DNA from: Pelargonium nanum
Taxonomy: Eukaryota; Streptophyta; Magnoliopsida; Geraniales; Geraniaceae
Length of the DNA stretch: 64,000 nt
Assembly (NCBI GenBank): GCA_036897485.1
Contig: JAYMTF010000001.1
Span: 78,863 to 142,862 of the forward strand
Reading direction: 5' to 3'
The stretch's first letter is position 1; each line of letters opens with the position of its first letter. Below are positions 17,110 through 29,156 of this stretch, piece after piece. Both the position numbers and the translations under genes were made by a program. The notes beneath the pieces are model-generated. The model did no database searches. It was not told the origin of the DNA and was given only the letters and a program-made list of their open reading frames with translations.

Positions 17110-18409
17110 TTCGTATCAGTGATATCACGCAAGTGTGTGTTGACTACTGAAATTGAGTTTTCGAAGTGCAGTTAGCTGAATAAATTTAAATTAGGTTTTT
17201 CTTTATTTTTGTTCATCTATTATTTCCCACCTATTTTGTTATGTTTGCTATTTAGGGAAGTGATTGGCCAGTTATACATGTATTTCCTATGTACTCACTC
17301 CTACCGCGGACAATTTAGATTCGAACTCATAGGCACCCGACATTCGGTCTGAACAATTTTCGGGCAGATTTATCTTGTAAATTTTGGGTTTGAGATTGGA
17401 CAAATTCGCATAATCAGCATATTTATGCCTAAAAACTAAAATCCGACCTGGGACTCAATTAACAAATTGAATCCAACTCGAAATCTGATTTGCTAGCTCT
17501 ACTCTCCATCGCAACAAAATGTCCAAAATTGCGGTTTTAAAAATATGAATAAAATATTCTACCCTAATTTCAATTTTGGCCAAACTGAAGACCTTGGATG
17601 AAACACCGGCGCCACTTTGTTTTACCTGCTCTGTTTTGAAACAACACAACAACTCATACATCCAACACTACCAACTTCCAACTCAATCTTCCTACATTTA
17701 TTTCAAAATAATACTATACTAAGATAACATAAATAATAAAAATCCATAAGATAATCCATATTATTTGCTTAATTAGCTTATCAAAATCATAACTTGTTTG
17801 GTAGATCCATGAATCTTGAAACTCAACAAGAGGTACCAGAAAATATTATAAGAAAATAAACACATTTTTTTATCTTCAAAAAGAAAATAAAATAATGTGA
17901 AGACATAAGTTTCTCCAAATGCCTAATTTTGTGCAATTTCAGTTTTTGAGATTGTTTTTGGTTGATTTGATTGATAGTGTGGAAAATGCCAAGGTTACTG
18001 TTGTGAGCTACAGTGATTTTTCCCTCTATCTCCCCTACCCGCGCTGCCCATCCCCTTCTCTGTTCGCAGCTCTCAGGCTGCCCGTCCTGCCCGGTTCTCA
18101 CTTTCCCTCTCAAGCAGCCTCCTTCAGTCCTTCTCTCTCCTGCACCTCCTTTTGACTAATTTTTACAACTGGGTCTCATTATTTTCCAATTATTCAACAA
18201 AAGATTCATTCTTTACTTTGATTCTTGCATGATGTGTTTGGTGGGTCTGTATTTTTTTAGGGAAGGTAGTTTTGGGTTCTCAGCTGTGTGAAATTTGTGG
18301 GCTTTTTGAGCTGTGGGAACTTGTTTTATAGAGTTTGAGGAGGTTTATGTGTATTATGAAGTAAATTGGTGTTTCAGTTTTGGGAATTGGATTTGAGAGT
18401 TTTGAGGAT
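17110..18409. other. Divergent intergenic region NDUFAF7 / PBL34-like kinase
   Basis: Shared upstream region of two divergent genes. A CT-rich stretch (about 18015-18160) on the + strand is probably kinase 5' leader. No repeat or other coding region recognised. Confidence 0.4.
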
Positions 18410-21157
18410 ATGGGTTTGGGTCCAGAACCTCTCAAGGTTGAAGCTTGGGATGTGGATAAATCAAAGGGAAGGAAGAAGAAGAAGAAGAAAGATGGAGAGG
18501 TGAAGGGGACAGGGTGTTGGATTAGATTCAAGTGTATAGGGAGTTGCATGCCTTCAAGATCAAAAGTTGATAGCTCCATGAGTGGCCCTAGTCCTAATAA
18601 TGGTAATTGTCTATTTCTTATATCTCAGTTTGGATGGAATGATGATAAGTATTTTGGAATCTTAGGACAAAACAAAACCAATTAGAATTTCTGACTTTGT
18701 GGCAAATCAGTTTCCATGGAATTGGTGGGTGTAAATTAGTCTCCACTTGATAGTTTCGTGCATATAAATTGTCAGCCAACATACTCGTTTCAAAGTTTAA
18801 GTATTTTTCTCGTATAGTTCAAACTGCAGTGCTCAATGTGGCAAGCATGGTGTAATCTTTTGCTGAATATGCTATGTTCTATTGTGTTACAGTGTTACCA
18901 CTGATTTTGTATGGTTAGTGATATTCATCGTATTTCCTTCTTTGTTGTGAGTTGTTAGTTGATCTAAGATAACATATTTTGTTATGATCAATTGCTAACT
19001 TTGTTCAAGACAAAGGTCATATGCATTACATCATCTGATTTCTTGATTGTAATTAGCTTGACTATTAAGTTCTCTTTTGTTTCTGTTCCTTTTTCACTAT
19101 CCAAGTATGGAACTTTTTCTCAATCGTAAGTAAGGTGATCAACTTACAGAGTTAGTCATTTGCTAACATTAACCTTATGTCATTTGTTATAGCAGATTAG
19201 GAGGTCAAGTGCATTATGTAAACTCATTTTTGACAAATGTTTTGTAATAGTTACTGCATGTATATCTAGATATGCTTATTCATTTAGATGCATTGGTCAT
19301 TGTGTAATCAGCAGAAATTAAGCCTACAAATGAGAAAAGCAGGGATCAACCTGTTGTTCCGATTGGGTCTTCTAAGACCTCAACAACCACTAGTAATGTA
19401 GAAAGTACTTCATCAACACCCAAATTCAGTGAGGAGTTGAAGATTTCCTCCCAGCTACGCAAGTTCACATTTAATGATCTGAAGTTGGCAACTAGGAATT
19501 TTAGACCAGAGAGTCTTCTTGGGGAAGGCGGTTTTGGTTGTGTCTTCAAGGGTTGGATTGAGGAGAATGGAACTGCTCCAGCAAAACCTGGAACTGGGCT
19601 CACTGTTGCAGTTAAAACCCTCAATCATGATGGGCTTCAGGGTCATAAAGAATGGCTTGTATGTTGCCCTCTTGTTTGTCGTTTTCTACATTTTGTTATA
19701 GTTGAAGAATATGTTTACACTTCAACTTTTGCTTTCATCTTTACATAAAAGCATCCTCTCATTTTCTGTCATATTTCAGGCTGAAGTGAGTTTTCTTGGT
19801 AATCTCCTCCATCCTAATTTGGTGAAGTTGGTTGGTTATTGCATAGAAGACGATCAAAGGTTGCTAGCATATGAGTTTATGCCCCGTGGAAGTTTAGAGA
19901 ACCACCTCTTCAGAAGTATGTAACTGACAATTTCATATTATCAAAATCAGTTGTGCATACATTTTCATATTTTGGTGTATCAAAATCAGTTGTGCATACA
20001 TTTTCATATTTTGGTGTATCTATGCCCCGTGGTTTTAACTGATTTGGTGTATCTATGGCCTGTAACTTCAGACATTTTCATATTTTGTTTTAACTGATTT
20101 GCGTATAATTCTGGAATCACTTAGTTGTCTTTGTGATCTATATTTGTTGATGGTTAATGTTCTCTGGTAACAACCATGTTGTGTGCAGAAGGGTCCTTGC
20201 CCCTTCCTTGGTCCATCAGAATGAAAATTGCATTTGGTGCTGCAAAGGGTCTTGCCTTTCTTCATGAAGAAGCAGAAAGACCAGTGATATATCGCGATTT
20301 CAAAACATCCAATATTCTATTAGATGCGGTACGTGACTGATGTACACAATCATACTGAAAATATTTCATTATTTGTATTCCCTTTTGTTTTTCCTGAAAA
20401 AAGATGCTATTTTAGGAATACAATGCAAAACTCTCAGATTTTGGTCTTGCAAAAGATGCTCCCGAGGGAGATAAAACTCATGTATCTACTCGTGTTATGG
20501 GAACTTATGGTTATGCAGCTCCAGAATATGTCATGACGGGTGAGTGTTTAGTTGGCATTTTGTCCAGTAATCATTACTTTAGTTTTTGTGTAGAAGTATC
20601 CGATGATGCTATTAAGTAAATCTAATGTGGTCATGATTGTATTAGGGCATTTGACCTCCAAGAGTGATGTTTATAGCTTTGGAGTAGTTTTGCTTGAAAT
20701 GCTGACTGGTCGAAGATCCATGGACAAGAACCGACCCAAAGGGGAGCACAACCTTGTGGAATGGGCGAGACCACATTTTGGAGATAGGAGAAGGTTCTTT
20801 CGGATAATAGACCCTCGTCTTGAAGGTCACTTCTCAATCAAAGGTGCACAGAGAGCTACCCAATTGGCTGCACATTGCCTTAGCAGGGACCCTAAAGCCA
20901 GACCCCCAATGGGTGAAGTTGTTGAAGCCCTAAAGCCTCTGCCGAATCTCAAGGACATGGCCAGCTCATCAAGTTACTTCCAGACAATGCAAGCAGATCG
21001 TAATAGATCCAATCCAAATGCTAAAAATGGTATCAGAACACAGGGAGGATTCATGACAAGGAACAAACAACCCGTCAGGAGCTTATCCATTCCAAATGCC
21101 CCCCACGCCTCTCCATATTATCATCAGTCACCACAACCTAATGGAAAGGTATCATAG
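18410..21157 (+). CDS. Receptor-like cytoplasmic kinase of subfamily VII (PBL34/PBL35-like)
   Basis: Serine/threonine kinase that relays signals from cell-surface pattern receptors at the plasma membrane; Arabidopsis PBL34-36 act in chitin and lipid-pattern immunity. Six exons (18410-18602, 19312-19658, 19780-19915, 20189-20328, 20416-20539, 20646-21157) give 483 residues. The start MGLGPEP has a myristoylatable glycine, followed by a Lys-rich run and cysteines ([12 protein letters not shown]) that could be palmitoylated. Kinase motifs: [12 protein letters not shown] (about residue 135), VAVK with the ATP lysine near 166, [14 protein letters not shown] (catalytic loop, RD kinase), DFGLAKD, and [10 protein letters not shown]. 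The C-terminal tail is Ser/Pro/Asn-rich. The upstream in-frame TTG codons are ignored. The exon 2 acceptor is a CAGCAG tandem, so one alanine may be optional. An active kinase is expected. Confidence 0.94.
19941..20019. repeat. Perfect 39-40 bp tandem duplication in kinase intron 3
   Basis: The unit containing AAAATCAGTTGTGCATACA and ending TTTTGGTGTA occurs twice in a row without a mismatch, so it is recent. Fragments of it recur to about 20100. TATGCCCCGTGG, also found in exon 3, follows the array. Confidence 0.85.
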
Positions 21158-22758
21158 TATTTGGAGCTATTTTATGTTTATATCACAATTTGGCTCCTTT
21201 ATGGTACCATATTCACTGATTCTACAAAGCATGGTGGTTTAAGCGTGGTGGTTCCATCATTTCTTGGAAAGTGGCTTGTTTATACATTAGTAAAATGATG
21301 GAGCAAGCTTCCTTACAATCTGACATGTTGTCTTGTGGTGGCTAAACTATCAAACCTGGAAGACCCTTCTTATTCAACCCCTATATCAACTCTTGAAGCA
21401 TATTCAATCACATGTTGAGAATGAAAAATAGTTGAGTATGTATTGAAGTCTATATGGATTCATGTTGTGATGCAATTTAAGGAATGAAAATGAGGTTGGT
21501 GATGGGGTTTACAAGGATAATATATGCAACTTTTGTCTGTTTGGAAATATGTAATAATGCAATCCTTACAGTCACATGCACACCAATTTGCTCTTTCATT
21601 TTCAACTTACTTGAAATGCCACATATAGGGAAGTCACCATCTAGTTGTAGCCTCTAGGAAAGTAGACAGGAAAGAGTGGGCAACTATGATGAACCCTATT
21701 AATTTGTCTGTTTTCCTGTTGAGGCAATTCACCTTATTGTTTGTTAACCATCACAATCATCAGTAAACACAGTTTTTATTTTATTTTTTCTTATCAGAAT
21801 TGATTCACTGAGTTAATTTGCAGTGCAAGTAAGTTCCATGTATGTAAACTTTTCCATTGACACTACTTTCTGATAAGAAATGAGATGGGTCTTGAATGGT
21901 CCCCAAAAGGCCATGATTCATAGCATGAAATGGGTAAAAGAGTAGGAGAACCATTTGTTATGCAGTACACCAGAAATGGTGTTTCAGAAATCACTTCCTT
22001 GTGAAGGAGAGTATAAAGAACCTCACCCAGCTACCTCCTTTCCTCTTTTGCTTGGCTTGCCCTTCAAAATTTTCGTGGCAACGACCTTATGTTCAATCTC
22101 AGCTATAATTTGTAATAGTCACGGACTCGTCTACTAAAATAATAAATAAATCATTGAATTTTATATAAAGATAATATTAGCATCAACTACAATCGTAATA
22201 TAAAGATGATATAAACTGTTGAACATGACACACAAGCGCACAAAAACTATATATATTTACTTTTATAAGCAAGCGTATCAATCAGAATATGAATTTAAAA
22301 CTTTAAGAGGAGCGAGCGTCATTTGCACCGAACACTGAAATGAAGAAAATGGGAATAATAGTATAATAATGATAGGTGGTGACGTGTAATTTTACCGAAA
22401 TTAGAAAGGAGAGCCAGTGTAGTGTAGTTTCGTAGAAGAATAGGAAGAAGAATGGGAAGCTTCTTTTTTATTATACACACACATCCTCTGAACACTGAAA
22501 TTATTGATAGTTTGCAACGAAAGAAGTGTTCTTTTTTTTTTTGTAAGAACATCAAAATTGTAGCTTCTTCTCTGTTCAGCTCACTCCTTTGCAAGGCACG
22601 TCCTCAACATCTCTCTGTTTGGTTGCCCAGAAAGTCTTGGATTCTTGGAATATCAGTGAATTTAGTTTTCTTTATGTATGCACAAATTAAACATCTTTGA
22701 TTTATCTTCTTACTTCGTTTGAATTAATTGTTATGTTATGGTTGATGAAGATCGATTG
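21158..22758. other. Intergenic between the kinase and HIR
   Basis: Kinase 3' UTR, then AT-rich DNA, then the probable HIR leader (about 22440-22758). An intron in the HIR leader is possible but I cannot fix its ends. No mobile element recognised. Confidence 0.35.
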
Positions 22759-24062
22759 ATGGGTCAAGCATTTGGTTGCATTCAAGTGGGTCAGTCCACT
22801 GTGGCTATGAGGGAGCATTTTGGGAAATTTGATGAGGTCCTCGAGCCTGGTTGTCACTGTGTTCCTTGGTGTCTCGGCTATCAATTTGCTGGTGGCCTCT
22901 CCTTGCGTCTCCAACAACTCAATGTTCGCTGTGAAACCAAAACTAAGGTTTAAAATTTTATCTTTTCACTTTACTTCAATTGTATTGTATTGTTTTAGTC
23001 ATTAGATGTTGTCATTGTTCATTGTTTCAGGATAATGTCTTTGTCAACGTTGTAGCGTCTGTTCAATATCGTGCCTTAGCAGAAAAAGCCCCCGATGCAT
23101 TTTATAAGCTGACCAACACCAAAGAACAGATCCAAGCCTATGTTTTTGATGGTATGCAAGGTGTTTTGAGTTAATATCTACTGTATTTTAGCTTGTCAAG
23201 ACTAAAATTTTGCAAAACTTTCAGTTATCAGGGCAAGTGTACCGAGATTGTACTTGGATGCGGCCTTTGAACAGAAGAATGACATAGCAAAAGCTGTTGA
23301 AGAGGAACTTGAAAAGGTTATGTTTCTTTTCGCTAAAAATTAGACTCTTAGTACCCAGAATTACTTATTAGTATCAGTATGGAAAAACATACTTTCAGAA
23401 CTGATTATGTTTGATGGATCATGCAGGCCATGTCTGCCTATGGATTTGAAATTGTCCAGACACTTATTGTGGATATTGAACCAGATGTGCATGTCAAACG
23501 AGCAATGAATGAGATCAATGCAGGTGTGAGATTCAAAATAAATTGTGGATATTGAACCAGATGTGCATGTAATTTCATGATATGATGCTATGATATGGAC
23601 TATAACTATGTCTTAAACTTTTCTACACAATGTTGTGTATTCATAAATAGCTAGTGCATTCTAGTGTTGTACATTATTGGTATTAATTTGTGAATTGCGA
23701 TGGCAGCTGCAAGACTGAGGCAAGCAGCAAATGAAAAGGCTGAGGCAGAGAAAATAATGCAAATCAAGCGCGCTGAGGGAGAGGCGGAGTCTAAGTATCT
23801 GTCAGGTGTTGGCATAGCTAGGCAGCGTCAAGCCATCGTGGATGGGCTGAGGGATAGTGTACTCGCCTTCTCTGAGAATGTTCCGGGAACAACAGCCAAG
23901 GATATCATGGATATGGTGCTGGTGACTCAGTACTTTGACACGATGAAGGAGATTGGAGCATCCTCGAAGTCCTCTTCCGTTTTCATCCCACATGGGCCCG
24001 GTGTGGTTAGGGACGTGGCTTCGCAGATTCGGGAGGGTCTTCTTCAGGCCAATTCTGCATAG
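22759..24062 (+). CDS. Hypersensitive-induced response protein (HIR; SPFH/stomatin–prohibitin family)
   Basis: HIR proteins are lipid-anchored scaffolds in plasma-membrane microdomains that oligomerise and support NLR-mediated cell death. Five exons (22759-22947, 23031-23151, 23225-23316, 23427-23523, 23707-24062) give 284 residues. The start is placed at MGQAFGC because every HIR begins with this myristoylation plus cysteine motif; an in-frame ATG seven codons earlier (22738) is unlikely. The SPFH core runs to about residue 190 ([32 protein letters not shown]), followed by the Ala/Glu-rich helix ([17 protein letters not shown]) and the conserved C terminus ending in VFIPHGPG. All junctions are canonical. 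A fragment of exon 4 is repeated inside intron 4. Confidence 0.95.
23542..23570. repeat. Exact copy of a 29-bp HIR exon 4 fragment inside intron 4
   Basis: The 29 bases at 23466-23494 (starting ATTGTGGATATTGAACCAG) recur without mismatch at 23542-23570, only 19 bases past the donor. The intronic copy lacks splice sites and is not expected in the mRNA. Confidence 0.95.
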
Positions 24063-24660
24063 AAGACTATGCTCTGGTCTGGTCTGGGCTAGCTTTGATA
24101 TGGTAGCATATTGTGGTTAACTTGTGGTGCATGCTATTGCTTTAACTTATCATAATTTAGTACTCTCTTAACTTTAATGATACAGACCTTAAGTTTATAT
24201 TGGTTAGTATTAAATATATATATTGGGAGTATATAACAGTGAATGAATTAATGAATAATATAGGTTGTTTTGAAAAATTAAAGTCAAAATCATGCATCTC
24301 CTATCAAGAAAAAGAAAAAACCATCACAATAATACATTCAAGTACAACCTATGGATCTTTAAAGAGATTGAAGACCAAAACCTGAACACTTTTTTTTTTG
24401 GGGGTATAGCAATATCCAATAGTTCACGAATGAATACAAAACTCAAGTAATTTTCATGATTATATCAATACTATTTCAAACTAAGGAAACTGTGTACCAA
24501 GGAGAAAACTAACTAAGTGAAGTGCTGTCTCTCATACTCAGCATCTAAATTTTATTTTCACAACTGAAAAGGGCCCCCAAACACTCTCAGTTCAAAAAGT
24601 TACAACCATGACTTTAAAAGTCAGCCTGAGAGACCCTGAATTCACCAAACCAAACAGCCC
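24063..24660. other. Convergent 3' flanks of HIR and VDAC
   Basis: Both 3' UTRs. No other feature seen. Confidence 0.5.
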
Positions 24661-27598
24661 TTATGGCTTGAGAGCTAAAGCCAGTCCAACCTTTGGGCTC
24701 TTGTCAACAGACTTGGTGTCCACTTCACCAGAAATGGTAAATAGTGACTTTGGACGCCACTCATGCTGGATCAGAGCACTTGCTTTGCCGAAATTGTTCG
24801 CCCGTGCCTTCAGTGTAGTCAGTGGGTCCAATGCATGCTGGGTGCCAACAGTAATGATATTCTCATTGGTTGAGAACCTGTGAGACACTTCCGCACCAAC
24901 AGCTGTCAGGGGATTCACTATGTGATAGTAAGATGCATTGACGGTGTCACCCTTGTCATTCCTGTGCCATAAAACATATTTTAGCTGCTTTTTCACAACA
25001 AAGTTATTGAAATTCTATTGTCATTCAATCTTGGTAAATAGTATGGATTTACCCTCCATTACCATCCTAGCTTATAAAGAAACAAAGCAAACAAGCCACA
25101 TATTACACAGGCCCAACATAACAAATACTCACACAGTCAAGGAAGCAATCAAATCTGCCTTGGAGAAGCTGAATCCAGCATTCACTTTGGTGAAATTCTC
25201 AGTTTTGGTGTCAAATGAAATATCAGCACCAAGTGCAGTAACACTAGTTCCAATTACTCCTGAGAAGTTAACAACTGGATTTGCTGTCAATCCAATGCTA
25301 GAACTTATCCCCGCATAGTCATGCAGATACTGGAGCTCTATCTGTAGCAGAAACAAACCTAATAGTCATGACAGATTGTTCGGGCAACAAGACAAACTAA
25401 TATAAATCACGACAAATTATATAGTTAGTTGTTACAATAATTAGACAGCATTTACCTTTGCAGATCTCTGATCAGGCACTTTGAAACTAAAGATTGTCTT
25501 CAGACCAGGAGCAGGTTCATCAACTGTAACAGTTGTGGTGAGCTGCCAACCATACCAACTTTCAGTAAAATAAGTGAAAGTGAAGAGAGCTTCGATCTAA
25601 AACTTAAGCACTTCTCATGCAAATGCATACAGAAAACAAGTATGCAAAAAGATGATAGAAAGCAACTTTGACGTTCAACCAAGTTTATCCAAGGGACGAG
25701 AAAAAGATCAGACCAGGAAAAATATTCTAAGCAGACTTTAGTGCAGAGTTGGGTATCAAAATATTATTTCATTAGTTCGTTCTGTTAAAATTTCACTTGG
25801 TACAGCAATTGGAATATACATTTTCATCATGGAGGTGCATAAGATAATGATACAAGTACATAATCCTTCAATGCTAGTAGTATTCAAATTGAAAACAATG
25901 ACATGCCCAGAGCACTGCCTAATTTGAAGTAAAAGTAGGAATCTAGCAGCAGACATTTGATGTACTGTATAGACAATAAACCCTGTCCAATAGAGAAAGA
26001 AACTTACATTGGAGTTTGTATCAACTTTGATATCAGTTGTGATATTCTTGTTCTTCAATTGGGTATTAATATCAGCAAGGAATACGTCTCCTTTCTTTGT
26101 TCCTGATGATGTGATAGCCTGTAATAATGAAAAACCAGGTAAATATCATACTATCACAATATGGCACAGGCTGCATAAACTAACATGAAGAATGTCAAAC
26201 AGCACAAAATAACATCAGATCAGCTATAAAAAAAAAAGATATAACAATAGGGTACCATAATGTCGGACTAAATGAAAGACAGAAATGACTAAAGTTCTAC
26301 ACAATGAGAAACACAATGGAGTCACACACAATCTATGAAAGATGATTGACTAACATATGCAACTCAATCACCAGAATAAAACATATAAGTTATATGGATA
26401 AAACATCTTTGGTCGTGGAAGCTATCATATACCTCTCTACAATAACTATGACCTTAACCATCCGTATAAGCATAAAGTGACAGAATACTGGAGACAACTA
26501 GCACTAAAAAGATGCAAAACAATGCAGTGATTGGGTCAGGTCGACAAAAGTCGTATAATTCAAGCCAGAAACGATGTGTAATGGTATTGGTTTAGTATAT
26601 CTTTATACAATGTCGTTTGGTTATATTTGTAGTAGTAGAATATGTTGTCATTTTAGTCATAATTAGATAGCTTAAGAGTGTTGTCATTTTGGTTTGGTTT
26701 TTGGTTGAGCAAGGTTTGGGTTATTTGAAGTCTGGTTGTTCATTGTAAGGGCATGGTGTAATGAAATGGATTGTAGCCGCTTGTGAGGTTTGGCTCTGCG
26801 TTCTATAGAGTACCAGAAAGGGTGCATGAGTGATTACTTGAGTTGATTGTGTCCTGAGTGTGATCTAATTTTGATCGTTTTAATTCAATTACTCTGATTT
26901 GGAGTAGAATTGTTGTTTGGGTCGTTCAATTTGGAGCAGTTACAGGTCAGGATCACAGCAAACAACTAATACAAACGGTAAGGATACCACCAAGTCACAT
27001 GAATAGTCATTGAAAAAACACATAAAACTTCTAAATGCTCCAACAAATTATAGCCAATGCTATTCCCAGTTTGGCATATCACAAGAAAGATAATGTACTC
27101 CATATCAAAACTTTAACTCAAACAATAACCCCAGCATATGCTCCATCAAAACAACCAAAAATAAAAGATGTCCTGTACTGTGCCCACAATCCCAAGCTCA
27201 ACCTAACCAATGCACTATCCATAGCTACCACAAATTACACATTTCCCTAAGAAAATATAACACTACAAAGATAATGTCCACAGAATCATTCAAGAAAACC
27301 AAGCTGATACAGTGAATAATCCATATCCAAGAACCAAAGAACAAAGATGGGTTAGAAAAAAGCTTACCACTCCAGTAGGAGAGTAGGTGGTGAGGGTGAA
27401 CTTCTGGTCGGCCTGGAAGTCCCTGTTCAGAAGATCTGGAGCAACCAACACCAACAACGCAAAAACCCACAAAATTAATCAATACATGCACCAGAAAATT
27501 CTATACACACACAGGTATTGAGATAGAAAGCGGAAAATGAAGACCGGACCTTTGGCTTTTTTGCCGATGTCGGTGTAGAGACCTGGACCCTTCACCAT
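24661..27598 (-). CDS. Mitochondrial outer-membrane porin (VDAC)
   Basis: A 19-strand beta-barrel channel that passes ATP, ADP and other metabolites across the mitochondrial outer membrane. Six exons (27550-27598, 27368-27435, 26008-26118, 25456-25542, 25133-25341, 24661-24961) add up to 274 residues, the normal plant length. The start [19 protein letters not shown] is the conserved N-terminal helix, followed by [13 protein letters not shown]. The barrel C terminus ends in GLALALKP. Intron 2 is about 1.25 kb and holds nothing I recognise; the other introns are short. By neighbourhood it corresponds to Arabidopsis VDAC1/VDAC3. The gene is convergent with HIR. Confidence 0.95.
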
Positions 27599-27682
27599 TG
27601 TTTCTTGCTACAAATATTCTGAGGAAATGAGAGCGAAGAAGAAGACTATGAAATCTCCGTTGCTGTCAAAGCTCAGAATTGT

Positions 27683-27713
27683 CTGGGCCTTATTTATATC
27701 TAAAAACCCTAAA
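27683..27713 (-). promoter_or_regulatory. Core promoter of VDAC: TATA box, site II-like and telo box
   Basis: On the gene's strand TATAAATA (27691-27698) lies about 95 bp before the ATG. An AAACCCTAA telo box (in + orientation, about 27705-27713) and a TGGGCC site II core (about 27683-27689) flank it. Such elements are common in plant genes for mitochondrial and translation proteins. Confidence 0.5.
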
Positions 27714-29156
27714 TGCAGCTTTCTTTTCGGGGAATTTTAATTTTCTTGTTCATCTATAAACTATAGGGAAATCTGGACCGTCCGATCAAGAAATATACGT
27801 CTTGTACCTTTTCATCTAACCGTTCGATGCCATTGTTTTAAGGTTTATCGAATATTTAAAGAACTATATTTACCACACACGCAAAAAAAAAAAAAATATA
27901 TATATATATATGTATAAACATAAATTGGGCAAGAAGGCAAAAGCAAACCAATTCTTGGGCCAAAAGAAAAGTGTAGGTTTAACAGGTCGGGTCACGAGTT
28001 TACGGACGTAACCCGAATTTACTGCTAAGTGCCACGTGGATTGCACGGAAATATCAAATTTTTGGAGAAGATTTGTCCAATCATTATTTACATTAGATAT
28101 AGTACGACTGTACGAGGCTTTGATTTCAAAGTGGCGTCGCGCAGGTGATCCACGCGCCGCCGCTATCTTTGATCGGAAGCGGAGCCGGTGAATCTGAACT
28201 CGCAGTCAGCTTCTCTGTTTCTGATCTGATCTCACATTCAGTTCTTCTGTATCTGTTTCTGCTTCTTTTCCTTTTCAATTACTTTAGATTTTTTTTTTAA
28301 CCTTCGATTACTTTAGATATGAGTTTATATAAGTATGATTTTTTTTTTTTAATTTTAATTGATGAGACTTTTTTTTAAGTTCGTTAACAATTTGTTTAAA
28401 GAATGTCACTTTGGGCTGAGCTAGTAAGATTCTTGGTAGTGGGGATAGAATATTATTGCTAGGTGCATGTTAGGTGTTTGATGAATTGTCTGAATGAAAT
28501 GTGGTACAGAAATTTGATCCCCAGTTGCATTGTTTGGGACCTGGCTGTCCTGTGAATACTGAGACGTCAATTGTTGATATGTTATCCAACATATGTCCGT
28601 CATTTCCAGCTTTTCAGTTAACAATTCCGTACCGAAATTACTTGGCGACAACAGTTTCAATTTGCTACATTGCATCTTTGTGTAATTTGCTTATTGTGAA
28701 TTTGTGATTGTTCATGAGCTCTTCCATAATTTCTTTCTTGCATTGTTCATTTGGCAGAAAAAGGGAATGGCACATGCACAGCACAGCAGACTCAAGCGAA
28801 GATGTAACTTATCTAACTCTGCTTCATACTCCATACATTTGATAAATTTTAGCTATCCATCTATCCCTTTGTTAGGTACGTATATAAATCTCGTATATTT
28901 ATACATGCCTGCTTATTAATCAGCAACAAATGCATTGAAACTAGCTTGTTAGATACATTTTGGGCATTTATTGAGAGAAAATGAGTCCTATCGTGTCTCA
29001 AATCAAGAACCTAGAATCATAAATTGAATAAGACATCGATCCCACAATCTATATATCTAGCTTAATGGGCCATGATTCTTCACTGCACCTCAAGTCAGGC
29101 TGCACAAATTCTTGGTTCTGGAGTTATATATGTAATTCCTGTGCGTAGCATCTTAA
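27714..29156. other. Intergenic between VDAC and PIN8, with an unassigned GC-rich patch
   Basis: Contains a palindromic G-box (CCACGTGG, 28032-28039). A GC-rich stretch (about 28130-28220) followed by a CT-rich run looks like the first exon or leader of a + strand transcript. No open frame in it or downstream to 28990 matches anything I know. It may be a non-coding transcript or the remnant of a lost gene. Confidence 0.35.

Noticed and set aside
22738-22758. Upstream in-frame ATG for HIR
   Set aside because: It would bury the conserved MGQAFGC myristoylation start.
28403-28460. Short frame starting MSLWAELV
   Set aside because: It stops after 19 codons, matches no family I know, and has no convincing splice continuation.
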